From positions 1-11,010 of the forward strand of contig JNET01028333.1 in assembly GCA_000697455.1 (NCBI GenBank): DNA of 11,010 nt, given 5' to 3'. The stretch's first letter is position 1. Every line of letters starts with the position of its first letter. The notes under the pieces are model-generated. The model did not search any database, was not told the DNA's origin, and saw only the letters and a list, made by a program, of their open reading frames with translations. Both the position numbers and the translations under genes were made by a program. The DNA comes from Basidiobolus heterosporus B8920 (lineage: Eukaryota > Basidiobolomycota > Basidiobolomycetes > Basidiobolales > Basidiobolaceae). Of the stretch, positions 1 to 7,847 are shown piece after piece.

Positions 1-311
1 TTGATCTATTAGTATTAGTAATTGATCAGATTAGGTTTCAGTATACTACCTGTTATAGTTATATGATTAAGATGTATGATCAAACAAGTGATTGGTCGTT
101 ATATAAAGTCTTGGCAATGTCTTGGCATTGTCTATATATGGACTGATTGATTAATAATCAGTGATGAGTCATGATCTCATGACCACAAGATATTTAGTAT
201 ATATAGGGCAGCCCCACCGTTTGAAATAAATAGTTCAATCCACACTAATATCCCTCTTATATACTCTACTCTTTACTTCTGCTACTTGACCATCTCAATC
301 CTCTGCTATTA
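1..311 (+). mobile_element. Copia-A LTR, right-hand 311 bp (left end outside window)
   Basis: The segment aligns along its whole length with the LTRs at 5688-6051, 7856-8220 and, reversed, 10264-10626. It ends with the same CTCTGCTATTA. About the first 55 bases of the LTR lie left of the window. It holds the short inverted repeat CAATGTCTTGGCATTG (115-130), the palindrome GTCATGATCTCATGAC (168-183) and a TATA stretch (198-205). No primer binding site follows, and repeat B starts at once. This is therefore a 3' LTR or a solo LTR that landed in repeat B. It shares GATGTATGATCAAA with the 10264-10626 copy, not with the two LTRs of the 5688-8220 element, so it belongs to a separate subfamily. Confidence 0.88.
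164..172 (+). promoter_or_regulatory. AP-1/Gcn4-type bZIP site in Copia-A LTR, copy 1
   Basis: ATGAGTCAT is an exact match to the palindromic bZIP core TGASTCA. It lies 25 bases before the TATA stretch at 198-205 and overlaps a larger palindrome (168-183). It is unchanged in all four A LTRs although their surroundings have diverged. Binding is inferred, not shown. Confidence 0.45.
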
Positions 312-623
312 ATATCCCTATAGCCCAATTTTCAGCCTATTTGGCTAACTTTAAGTATTTCGTAAAATTATTGAATTGATGTTGTTTCTATCAGTTTCTA
401 TCAGTTTCCAGAATATTCTTGTTGTGGCCTGTGATAAGATATCAGCTGACTACTATATCAGGAATTATGATCAGTGATATAACATCATAGATCTTAAGCC
501 ATATTTTTTAAAAAGTAGTATAAATACCAAGCTGTTTTCCTCCATTATGACCAGGCAAGTGTTAGTGATTCAAATACTAGCTTATTGACTACTCTCAATA
601 ACACTTTTGCAAGTATTGAAACA
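312..623 (-). mobile_element. Repeat B, truncated copy (LTR-like, reverse orientation)
   Basis: Reverse-complemented, this stretch matches the first 310 or so bases of the repeat at 8264-8818. Shared blocks include GTGTTATTGAGAGTAGT, TCATAATTCCTGATATAGTAG and GGAAACTGATAGAAACTG (20 bases or fewer each as quoted or partial). Its outer end reads TGTTTCAATACTT on the minus strand, against TGTTATTATACTT in the other copy. The distal part is cut off by the A LTR at 311, so its far end lies outside the window or is lost. It interrupts an A-like reverse transcriptase/RNase H region on the same strand. The TGTT start fits an LTR, but no coding part of a B element is present here. Confidence 0.72.
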
Positions 624-1307
624 ATAAATTGGTTAACAGCTCCAACAGCGCATGCAATAACAGTGTTGATACAACTGTTGCATACATCAGGCCTCCAATA
701 GCTGCTTGGTGGGGAATTCTTGTGATCCCTAGCTTTGCTTCTTCACTTTGAAAGCCCATTGACTTGTTCAGCTTGGTATTCAAGTCCATGGGTTTGGAAA
801 TAGGCTTAGCATCTTGCATTTGAATCTGGTCAACATATCTCTTGTATAGCATGACTGACTATCTTGAAATGACAATTTACTTCTATTATGCTTAATTATA
901 AAACCTATATAGCGGCCTATCTCCGCAATGTCAGTCATCTCTAACTAGGTAACAAAATTCCTTTTCTGAAGGAATTAAGGCAATTAGCTATTAACAGCAA
1001 ATCAGCCACACAGATTGCACAATAGAGAATATGCTTTCCTGACTTGGAAACATAAGCACTCTGATCAGATTTACAGCACTTAAATACTGGTTCACTCAAG
1101 ATGGAGCCAATTTTCTTATTTTGGCTTCTAGGTGGCTGCTTGAGTCTATATAGAGACTTTTTCAAAATGCAGACTAATTCAGCATTTTGCTCATATCTTG
1201 GTGGCTAGACTAAATAAACTTCTTCTTCCAAGTCACTATTGAAGAAAGCACCTTTACAATTCATTAGATCTACATCTAAGCTATTGTGAGCCGCTAGAAC
1301 AAGCAAA
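624..1307 (-). pseudogene. Copia-A-like reverse transcriptase fragment (fossil)
   Basis: Read on the minus strand, this piece shows the Ty1/copia reverse transcriptase in order. First comes the AHNSLDVD...AFFNSDLEEEVYL region (about 1300-1200), then SLYRLKQPPR (about 1160-1130), KCCKSDQSAYVSKSGKHILY, and the post-catalytic segment DAKPISKPMDLNTKLNKSM (about 800-745). Near 650 it reaches the start of the RT/RNase H connection. The DAKPIS.PMD..KLNKSM block is nearly the same as in the A element at 5688-8220, so the piece belongs to family A or a close sister. In the living family this enzyme copies the element RNA in the virus-like particle. The fossil is broken several times. It is bounded by repeat B on one side and a C LTR piece on the other, with no LTRs of its own visible. 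Confidence 0.85.
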
Positions 1308-1395
1308 TGTTGAAATAGTTTAGTATTGCACCTAGTCACCTCATGACTTATTTCTAAGTATTTCCAAGTATTCTACACCTGATCATGTTGAAAGT
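1308..1395 (+). mobile_element. Copia-C LTR, 5' piece of about 88 bp
   Basis: TGTTGAAATAGTTTAGTATTG at the start and the following CACCTAGTCACCTCATGA match the first 85-90 bases of the C LTRs at 1481, 2510 and 9511. The match then stops. Bases 1396-1480 that follow resemble neither the rest of the LTR nor any Copia protein I can name. They hold a small hairpin GGTTA...TAACC near 1400. The piece abuts the A-like RT fragment, so it probably inserted there and was later truncated. Confidence 0.75.
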
Positions 1396-1480
1396 CTGGT
1401 TATTATCGTAACCATGATGAACAGATCCTACTGGCAATATTGTATTTGATATGTAGAGTCGCCTTTCTCCCTATCATCAT

Positions 1481-1834
1481 TGTTGAAATTGTGGAGTATT
1501 GCACCTAATCATTTCATAAGTTATTTCTTAGTACTTGTACATATTCTACACTTGCTCAAGATCTGAAAAATGTCCAAATGGTCTTGATGTTGATCTGAAA
1601 CACTCTCTCACTCACAAACACAAAATTCTCAAAATGACCAAAACTTGTCCAAATCACCCCAAATCTTCACCAGATTGTTCTCACTGTGGTTATCAATCAT
1701 TTACAATGTCCTACTGTTGTACTACATGGTAAACTATAAGTACCAGACTATTTACTCAACAAATGACAAGTGTCTAAGCTACAACTTGTATCTTCACCAG
1801 AATTCACTTCCAGTCAATCCAATGTATTGTACCA
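1481..1834 (+). mobile_element. Copia-C solo LTR
   Basis: This is a 354-bp stretch that starts TGTTGAAATTG and ends TATTGTACCA, giving TG...CA ends as usual for this superfamily. It aligns along its whole length with 2510-2861 and 9511-9865. Neither a primer binding site nor coding sequence follows, so it is a solo LTR. I see no convincing target duplication: the left flank is ATCAT and the right flank AGTAG. Two short open frames inside it are LTR sequence and not genes. Its right edge abuts a reversed C LTR, which makes an inverted repeat. Confidence 0.85.
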
Positions 1835-2067
1835 AGTAGGATATTGTAAATGATTGGTATTCACAGTGGGAACAATATGGTGAAGATTTGGGGTGATTTG
1901 GACAGGTTTTGGTAATCTTAAGTATTTTGTGTTTATGAGTGCAAAGTGTTTCTGATCAATATCTAGACCATTTGGACATTTTCAGAATCCTGGTCAAGTG
2001 TAGAATACTTAGAAATACTTGAAATAACTCCTGGAATAATTAGGCGCAATATTACACTCTTTTAGCA
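1481..2067. repeat. Inverted repeat (fold-back) of Copia-C LTRs
   Basis: Bases 1481 to about 1722 on the plus strand pair with the reversed LTR at 1835-2067. The landmarks TTGGGGTGATTTGGACA and its complement TGTCCAAATCACCCCAA occur on either arm with small differences. The arms are about 230 bases and the loop about 110 bases, formed by the distal third of the solo LTR. A transcript through here would fold into a long imperfect hairpin. Confidence 0.8.
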
Positions 2068-2509
2068 CTCTGTCTCAACTAATTACTTAAGGTGCTTGCT
2101 AAAACAAGTTGGTTTCTAAGAATCTCAAATTGTTGCTTTGACAATGGCTATGAAACTACATCTGCTATGATATTTCTGTAGGACTATATACTAACTCAGC
2201 TATATGATTATTTACTGCTTCTCTAACAAAATGATGTGGAATATTATTGTGCTTAGTTCTAGCATGATTTGTGGGATTTCTAGCTAAGGAAATGCTACTA
2301 TGAGTATTTTTAAGTACCGGTAGGTGTTTCCGAGCCATAACCAATATGTGAGAACAGTTTTCTTAACCAAATGGCTTCTTTAGAAGCTTGACAAGCTGCC
2401 TTATACTCAGCTTAAATGTTAGAAAATGCTACAGTGGGTTACTTCTTACTATTTATGTTATAGCTGCTCCTGAATAAAGAAACAAGTATCCAGTGATAGA
2501 TCTTCAATC
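1835..2509 (-). mobile_element. Minus-strand Copia-C element, 3' end: RNase H and part of 3' LTR
   Basis: On the minus strand the order is RNase H domain (2509 to about 2110), a weak polypurine tract (2068-2076), then a C LTR that starts TGCTAAAAGAGTG at 2067 and is truncated at 1835. RNase H is recognised by TGYLFLYSGAAIT, AACQASKEAIWLRKL, LARNPTNHARTKH and a following HHFVREAVNN. All of these match the plus-strand C element at 9040-9480. In the family this domain removes the RNA strand after minus-strand synthesis. The domain was split at 2509/9866 by the plus-strand C element, and its upstream part continues at 9866-10047. It is broken, with several breaks besides the insertion. Confidence 0.85.
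2505..2509. repeat. Target-site duplication, left copy (CAATC)
   Basis: CAATC before the 5' LTR matches CTATC after the 3' LTR (9866-9870) at four of five bases, the length usual for Copia insertion. With one copy removed, the two flanks make a continuous minus-strand RNase H stretch (NIDD next to RSITGY). That supports both the boundary and the order of events. Confidence 0.75.
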
Positions 2510-2861
2510 TGTTGCATAGTGTAGTATTGCATCTTATCATCTCATAAGTTATTTCAAGGTATTTGCAAGTATTCTACATTTGATCAGGACTCTAAAAAAC
2601 ATCAACATGATCTAGATATTGATCAGAAACATTTTCCCACTCACAAGAACACGATTCTCAAAATTACCAAACTTGTCCAAATCACCCCAAATCTACACCA
2701 GATTGTTCCATCTGTGATTATCAATCATTTACAATGTCCTACTGTTGTATTACATGGTAAATAATTAGTACCAGACTATCAATCAATAAATGACAAGTGT
2801 CTAAATTAAAACTTATATTTTCATTCCGATTCACTGCCAATCACTCCAGTTCATTATCTCA
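2510..2861 (+). repeat. 5' LTR of the plus-strand Copia-C element
   Basis: The 352-bp LTR begins TGTTGCATAG and ends TTATCTCA, so it has TG...CA ends. It aligns with 1481-1834 and 9511-9865. An AATAAA occurs at 2785-2790 and recurs in the 3' LTR at 9789-9794, a plausible polyadenylation signal. The primer binding site follows without a gap. Confidence 0.9.
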
Positions 2862-2873
2862 GGTTATTAGCCC
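2862..2873 (+). promoter_or_regulatory. Primer binding site, half-tRNA initiator Met type (Copia-C)
   Basis: GGTTATTAGCCC directly follows the LTR. It matches at 11 of 12 positions the complement (GGTTATGAGCCC) of the initiator tRNA-Met anticodon stem-loop, whose loop reads CUCAUAA. Drosophila copia and yeast Ty5 prime reverse transcription from a cleaved initiator tRNA-Met at this place. The same mode is inferred here. Confidence 0.75.
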
Positions 2874-2930
2874 CCAGCCTACACTCTGAGCTATGCCCGC
2901 AAATCTTATTACCAATGATTTCTAACAATT

Positions 2931-3712
2931 GACCAGATTGATGGGAAGAACTTTCACATCTGGAAGGTCAGAATGTAAATTCTCTTGAAGGAGAGAGGCC
3001 AGTGGAGTAACATAACAGGAGATGAAAAGGAGCCTGAAACACTATCAGAAGCTGTATAAGAATACCAGAAGAGAGAAGCTAAAGCCTTTAATGCCATATG
3101 CATTGTTGTAAAGGCCTCTTTATCCATGCAAGCGTATGCAGGGAAGACAGCCCACAAAGCATGAAACTCTTTAGAAAAGATATACAGACTAGAGCAGTAA
3201 CAAATACGATGTTTCTTAGACAAAAATTCCACATAATTGAGCAGCTACCAGTTTAAGAAATCATGCACTTAATCAACAAGATTGAATCCATGACAAATCA
3301 GCTTGAATGCATTGGAGCAGGAGTTCCTGATGAAGACAGTGTTGTTAGCCTTCTGAATAGCCTGCCAGACAAATTTCAGAATCTAATTATTGCTTTGGAG
3401 TCAAGATCTGATGATCTTACAATGAATTATGTCACTGGAGGATTACTGCATGAAGAGAAGAGAAGATCTAATTCTCAGATTGTGAATGATGCATTGGCTT
3501 TAACAGACACAGAAAAACGCTCTTTTAAGAACTACAAACACTCAGGAAGCAAGAAGCCAGGTGTGTGCAACAGCTGCAAGAAGCTTGGACATTGGGCAAG
3601 AGATTGCAAGAAGAAAAAGTCAGACAAAGCTACAAAGGTGGAACAAGCAAATCTACTTGATGCAGAGGAACAGTCATTTGTGTCAGTACTCAAAGCAACT
3701 GGTACAGATTAA
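2931..3712 (+). pseudogene. gag: Copia-C gag region (capsid and CCHC nucleocapsid)
   Basis: The region opens with DGKNFHIWK (2940-2966), the F.GKNF..W signature of Copia gag (UBN2/DUF4219-type domain). It goes on through EYQKREAKAFNAI and ends in an open stretch from 3263 to 3712. That stretch holds the helix-rich LLNSLPDKFQNLI segment. It also holds a CCHC zinc knuckle of the form CX2CX4HX4C at 3566-3607 (C102, C105, H110, C115 counted from 3263), followed by a basic KKKK tail. Gag builds the virus-like particle and the knuckle binds the RNA. The knuckle residues are all visible. The region as a whole is broken. Confidence 0.88.
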
Positions 3713-3715
3713 TTA

Positions 3716-3890
3716 AAAAGGTGGTACATTCATTTAGGAGCTTCACAACATTTATCAAGAAAGAAAAACTGGCTTACTCATCTCAAAACTATACAAACTA
3801 GGAGAGTGTTTATGGGAGATGATCAAGCACTAGATGCAGTTGCTATTGGCACTATTTAGCTCAATTTAGGACAGAACCTGGGTCCTATTA
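3716..3890 (+). pseudogene. Copia-C aspartic protease region
   Basis: After gag comes WYIHLGASQHLS (about 3722-3757), which corresponds to the W.(I/L)DSGAS.H(M/L)(S/T) signature around the active site of Copia proteases. It is followed by a spaced VFMGDDQALDAVAIGTI segment that matches the conserved V..GD...L...G.G.I block. The protease releases the mature proteins from the Gag-Pol precursor. The piece is a degraded fossil, recognised by order and by these two motifs. Confidence 0.75.
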
Positions 3891-4990
3891 TTGCTAACTT
3901 GACTGAAGCACTTTATGTGCTAGGAATAGCTAAAAATCTACCAGATGTGAATAAGGCAACTGCCCAGGTATTATATTTTGTGCTGAATCAGCTGGGATGC
4001 ACAACATTTGATCAGAATGGAAGTAAAATAGCTGCCAGTATCAAAGAGAAGACAATATACAGGGCACAAAGTACTTTAGTTGAATCTGAGCAAGCAAATA
4101 TTGCAAAATCATATCAAATAAGATGCCAGATGTGGCATAAGAGACCTGGACACATAGGAGCACAAAAAAAAATCAAATGGCTAAAAATCAGCTTGTTTCT
4201 GGCTTGAATTTCAAAATTCCAGCTGATTTAAATTTGTGCCATTGATGTCTATATGAGAAACATTGCAGGAGAGCATTTTTGGGCTCTCGATAGATTAAAT
4301 TTATTCAAAAACTGCGTCTAATCCATTCAGTTCAATGTGGGCCTATGAAAAACCTATCTTTTGGAGGAAACAAGTACTTTATGATCTTTATTGATGACAA
4401 ATAAGGCATACATGGGTATTTTTCCTCAGAACAAAGGATGAAGCACCCAGTACATTTAAGCACTTCTAGAATATGGTAGTGAAAGAGACCAAACAGTCTA
4501 TAGAGGCCTTATGAAATAACAATAGAGGGGAAGACTGTTCAAGAGAGTTTGCTACTTTCTGCTCTAAGTCAGGAATAAAGCAACAGATAACTATACCCTA
4601 TATCCCACAGCACAATAAAGTTGCAGAACATGTTAATAGGACTATAGTGTAGATGGCTGGGTTCATGTTATATGATCAGGAATTGGGGTACAAGTTCTGG
4701 GCTGAATCAGTTGCTACTGCTATTTATATTAAGAATAGGTGCCCAACAACCTTTTTACGTAACTCTACACCATTTGAAGGATGGAATGATATAAAACCAG
4801 ATATCAAGAACCTCAGGATCTTTGGTTGTGATGCATTTTACCTGATCCCAGCCCAAAATTGGTCAAAATTGAAACCTAAAAGTGGAAAATGCATACTTCT
4901 TGATACAGTGCTGGATATATGGCCTATAAACTCTATGATGCTGAAAATCAGAAGCTAATCAAGAGCAGGGATGTTGTTTTGAGGAATAGA
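3891..4990 (+). pseudogene. Copia-C integrase region (GAG-pre-integrase, core and C-terminal part)
   Basis: MWHKRPGHIGAQ (about 4129-4164) and LCH.CLYEKHCRR (about 4235-4270) are the two halves of the H-H-C-C zinc-binding GAG-pre-integrase module. The catalytic core follows: CGPMKN-like sequence near 4340, FMIFIDD (about 4379-4399), then YIPQHNKVAEHVNRTI (about 4600-4647), the PYTPQQNG.AER.NRT block. Then come FWAESVATAIYIKNRCPT and NLRIFGCDAFYLIP (about 4810-4850), typical of the Copia integrase C-terminal half. The enzyme inserts the DNA copy into the chromosome with a 5-bp stagger, which agrees with the duplications seen here. The region is broken in several places. Confidence 0.87.
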
Positions 4991-5225
4991 AAAATCTTCA
5001 CCTCAGATGATTGTAGATGAAGTTGAATATCAAGCCAACTCAAATCAAGAGTTTTCAGATAAAATTCAGCCAGATGTGGAGTCAGCCGCAGTTTCAGATG
5101 CAGCCAATGATCAATTGCCACCTAGGAGATCAATTAGGAAATCTAACAACCCCAGAGAATGGTGTAGTACATTAGCCCATGATGCCAAGGCATTAGCAGC
5201 CTTATATGATGAGCCATAGACACAA
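4991..5225 (+). pseudogene. Copia-C integrase-RT linker
   Basis: This acidic, Gln/Asn-rich segment (VEYQANSNQEFSDKIQPD, 5020-5075) leads into PPRRSIRKSNNP (about 5117-5152). That is the PxRRSxRxxxPP element that sits just before the reverse transcriptase in Copia polyproteins. It has no catalytic role known to me. It links integrase upstream and RT downstream. Confidence 0.7.
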
Positions 5226-5687
5226 ACTTAAGCAACAGAGAGTCCAGATTCAGAATTGTGGCACACTGCCATGATGGATGAATACCAATCACTGATGTAC
5301 ACCTCAATGTGGATTCTGACCCCACTACCATCAGGGAGAAAGGCAATACAATGTACATGGCTTTATAAGACCAAAAGAGAAAGCTGATGGCAGTGTGAAG
5401 AAGTACAAAACCAGATTGATTGAAAAAGGCTATTTGCAGACCCAAGATTAGAGTTTAATGAAACTTTTGCACCAGTAGCTAAGTTTGACTCCATTAGAGC
5501 AGTCCAGGCACTCTCAGCCATCCATAGGTTGATATATATCAGATGAATGTGAAAACAGGATTTCCAAATGGGGGTTTAGAAGAAATGATCTATATGGAGC
5601 AACCAGAAGATTTTATTGATACAGAACAGCCTACTGTGGTCTGTAAGCTTCAAAAATTCTTGTATAGACTCAAGCAAGCACCCAGGT
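5226..5687 (+). pseudogene. Copia-C reverse transcriptase, first part (to the A insertion)
   Basis: ELWHTAMMDEYQSL (about 5255-5296) is the WxxAMxxEYxSL start of the Copia RT domain (RVT_2). It is followed by CTWLYKTKRE, KYKTRLIEKGY (K.RLVAKGF block), NVKTGFPNGGLEEMIYMEQPEDF (given here as a motif name for the family's D.KTAFLNG.LEE.IYM.QPEGF) and FLYRLKQAPR (about 5658-5687). The sequence is cut inside the LYGLKQAPRAW motif by the Copia-A element, and the motif resumes at 8221. The fossil carries several other breaks. Confidence 0.9.
5683..5687. repeat. Target-site duplication of Copia-A, left copy (CAGGT)
   Basis: CAGGT here and CAGGG at 8221-8225 agree at four of five bases and border the A element exactly. 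Both lie in the codons for Pro-Arg of the host element's KQAPRAW motif, so the pre-insertion site is recognisable from protein homology alone. Confidence 0.8.
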
Positions 5688-6051
5688 TATTTCAATACAC
5701 AGATTTAGTAGTTAGGACTATTAATTAGTGCTTGTTATCAGCTGATCTCTTAGTATTAGTAAGTAATCAGATTAGGTTTTAGTATATTACCTAATATAGT
5801 TACATGATTAGGACTTGTGATCAAATGAGTAATTAGTCATTATATTAAGTCTTGGCAATGTCTTGGCATTGTCTATTTATGGACTGATTTATTAATAATC
5901 AGTGATGAGTCATGATCTCATGACCACAAGATATTTAGTATATGTAGGGCACCCCCACCCTTTGAGTAAACAGCTCAATCCACATTAGTATTCCTCTTAT
6001 TTACTCTACTCTTTACTTCTGCTACTTGATCATCTCAATCCTCTGCTATAA
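5688..6051 (+). repeat. 5' LTR of the inner Copia-A element
   Basis: The 364-bp LTR starts TATTTCAATACACAG (family form TATTGCAATATACAG) and ends CTCTGCTATAA. The ends are therefore TA...TA and not the usual TG...CA. The family landmarks CAATGTCTTGGCATTG, the ATGAGTCAT palindrome region and a TATA-like TAGTATATGTAGGG are present. The end is fixed by the primer binding site at 6052 and the start by the duplication at 5683-5687. Confidence 0.92.
5905..5913 (+). promoter_or_regulatory. AP-1/Gcn4-type bZIP site in Copia-A LTR, copy 2
   Basis: This is an exact ATGAGTCAT, again within GTCATGATCTCATGAC and shortly before the TATA-like stretch near 5938. It is one of four identical occurrences, one per A LTR. 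Confidence 0.45.
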
Positions 6052-6063
6052 GGTTATGAGCCC
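6052..6063 (+). promoter_or_regulatory. Primer binding site, half-tRNA initiator Met type (Copia-A)
   Basis: GGTTATGAGCCC follows the LTR with no spacer. It is the exact complement of GGGCTCATAACC, the anticodon stem-loop of eukaryotic initiator tRNA-Met. Copia and Ty5 prime from a half tRNA cut in this loop. The ATG at 6056-6058, which lies opposite the CAU anticodon, is in register with the gag reading frame that follows. Confidence 0.85.
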
Positions 6064-6366
6064 TGTACACTACAGCACTGATTTGGCCCAAGCTACCAGA
6101 ATTGTTGACCGCTTTAATGGAGAAGACTTTCTCATGTAGAGTACCAAGATGAAGATGCTACTTGGTGATAGAGATCTCTGGGACATTATCACTGGTGTGG
6201 AGACTCAACCTGATGGATCCAAAGCTAAAGATCTGTATAACTTCAAGAAAAGACAAACTAAAGCCTTGTCTACTATAATGCTGAATCTTGAAAATGCTCA
6301 ACTGTGTCTTGTCATGAAGGCTGAAGCACCAAAAGAGGCCTGGGACATACTCAAGAACCTTTATTG
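6056..6366 (+). pseudogene. gag: Copia-A gag, N-terminal region
   Basis: The reading register from ATG 6056 gives MSPVHYSTDLAQATRIV, then DRFNGEDFL, the (K/R)F.GEDF..W signature of Copia gag. This is followed by KMKMLLGDRDLWDIITG (about 6146-6196), the typical M...L...DLW.II.G helix of UBN2/DUF4219 gag domains, and a stretch ending AWDILKNLY (about 6340-6366). The protein would form the particle shell. No zinc knuckle is present in what remains, and the gag portion is shorter than family length. The element is broken. I chose the ATG inside the primer binding site because the conserved F.GEDF block lies about 20 codons after it, as is usual. Confidence 0.82.
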
Positions 6367-6399
6367 ATCAAAATCTCTACTGGTTGGATGCTAGGGTGG

Positions 6400-6943
6400 T
6401 GAACCCTGAATATGCTAACTTAGCGGAAAATAGCTAAATGAATTAGAGCTGTGCCATTAATGCTTTGGTCATCTAGGTATACAGAATATGAGAGCACTCC
6501 AAGAAACAAAAGTGATCAAAGGAATAGAACTAGGAGATTCTATTGCTAAGGAAATCTGCACTGGATGTCTTCATGGCAAACAACATAGGAAACCATTTCC
6601 TAAGACTAGTGCTAGTAGATCATGATCTTCTATAGCTTGTCCATTCCAACCTTTGTGGCCCAATGAATACTGCCTCAATTGGTGGTGCAAGATACTTAAT
6701 CCAATTTACCGGTGAATAGTCTTGGATGACCCTTGTGTACTTTCTTAAGTACAAAAGTGAGAGTTTGTCTGCATTCTTGAAGTTCAAGGCCCTTGCGGAG
6801 AATGAAACAGGAAAGAAAATTAAAGCGCTAAGATCTGAAAGTGGGGGAGAATATCTTTCCCTGGAGTTTGACAATATTCTCAAGAAAAACAGAATTTGGC
6901 AAGAAACTACTGCCCCTTATACCCCACAACAGAAACAAGTTTG
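6400..6943 (+). pseudogene. Copia-A GAG-pre-integrase and integrase region
   Basis: LCH.CFGHLGIQNM (about 6449-6490) and ICTGCLHGKQHRKPFP (about 6555-6602) form the H-H-C-C zinc module before the integrase. The catalytic core follows. It opens with a VHSNLCGPM segment (about 6635-6670), goes through YKSESLSAFLKFKALAENE and the RSESGGEYLS block (about 6830-6860), and reaches TAPYTPQQK (about 6908-6934), the block just before the last acidic residue of the D,D35E site. The rest of the integrase is not recognisable, and late RT sequence follows. This is a fossil with several breaks. Confidence 0.85.
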
Positions 6944-7260
6944 AGATGACTGATCCTGGAGAGATAGATCATAATCTGGGGACTGATATTAAGCGTAATA
7001 GAGGTAAAAGGCTACTTCAAATTAGTCAGGCCGGCTATATAAGAGATGTTTTGGTTAGATTCAAAATGAAAGATGCTAAGCCTATTTCAACACCAATGGA
7101 CCCAAATGTCAAGTTGAACAAGTCAATGAGCCCTCAAACTGAAGAAGAGAAGCTGGAGATGCCAAGCATTCCCTATTAAGCAGCTGTTGGAAGTCTGATA
7201 TATGCAATGGTTGTATCAAGACCTGATATTGTATGTGCTGTTGGAGCTGTTAGTTAGTTT
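6944..7260 (+). pseudogene. Copia-A late reverse transcriptase and RT/RNase H connection
   Basis: GEIDHNLGTDIKRNR (about 6960-7004) corresponds to the (G)...FLGI.I.R block after the RT active site. ISQAGYIRDVLVRFKMKDAK and PISTPMDPNVKLNKSM (about 7021-7130) are the usual Q..Y...L..F.M..C.P..TPM segment. AVGSLIYAMVVSRPDI (about 7184-7231) is the YR..VG.L.Y...TRPDI block, and VGAVS marks the way into RNase H. Nearly the same blocks occur in the minus-strand fragment at 624-1307, which ties the two to one family. Confidence 0.87.
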
Positions 7261-7838
7261 ATGGCTAATCCTGAATCTGCTCACTGGACTGCTGTTAATA
7301 GAATTTTATGCTATCTCAAAGGAACTCAGGACTTATGTCTAGAATTTGGACATAAGCAAGATCATTTAATTATTAGTCATAGTGGTGCTGACTGGGCAGG
7401 AGATTTGGACAAGAAAAAATCTACTACTGGCTTTATGATTCTGATAGGCGCTGCCTGTGTCTCCTGGTACAGTAAGAAACAACCAACTGTTGCATTGTCA
7501 ACAACTGAAGCTTAATTCATGGCCTTGTCCCAACCAATTAAGGAAGCCATCTGGCTGAGAAGCCTACTACTGGTCTTGGACTTTGAGCAAAGTTCTGCAA
7601 CGGTTATAAGGGAAGATAACCAAGGCTGTATAGCACTATTCAACAATCCTGCTTTTCATAACTCAACTAAGCACATTGATATTAAAATCATTTTGTGAGA
7701 GAAAAGCTGGTAGAAGAAGTTGTTAAACTGGAGTACTGTCAAACAGAAGATATGATTGCTGACACATTGACAAAAGTGTTACCTAGGGAGAGATATGTGA
7801 GGTTATGCATGTTGATGGGACTTAGACATTCTCAATAA
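7261..7838 (+). pseudogene. Copia-A RNase H domain
   Basis: ANPESAHWTAVNRILCYLKG (7264-7323) opens the domain. SGADWAGDLDKKKSTTGF (about 7381-7434), the D.DWAG...RRSTTG block, carries the first acidic position. Then come SWYSKKQPTVALSTTEA, REDNQGCIALFNNPAF (about 7609-7660), STKHIDI, and GLRHSQ with a stop at 7836-7838. This is the same end as in the minus-strand copy at 10644, so the polyprotein end is defined for the family. The polypurine tract lies only 9 bases further on. RNase H trims the RNA template and makes the plus-strand primer. The region is a fossil with a few breaks. Confidence 0.88.
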
Positions 7839-7847
7839 GTACTAACT

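Noticed and set aside
1535-1839. Two overlapping short open frames (65 and 64 residues)
   Set aside because: Both lie wholly inside the Copia-C solo LTR (the second runs a few bases past it), show no domain, and are not kept open in the other C LTR copies.
2954-3232. 92-residue open frame on the minus strand
   Set aside because: It is antisense to the Copia-C gag region, which is recognised on the plus strand by DGKNFHIWK and EYQKREAKAF. No independent homology is seen.
5143-5445. 100-residue open frame on the minus strand
   Set aside because: It is antisense to the linker and RT start of Copia-C and has no recognisable motif.
6620-6883. 87-residue open frame on the minus strand
   Set aside because: It lies opposite the Copia-A integrase core, whose plus-strand motifs explain the region.
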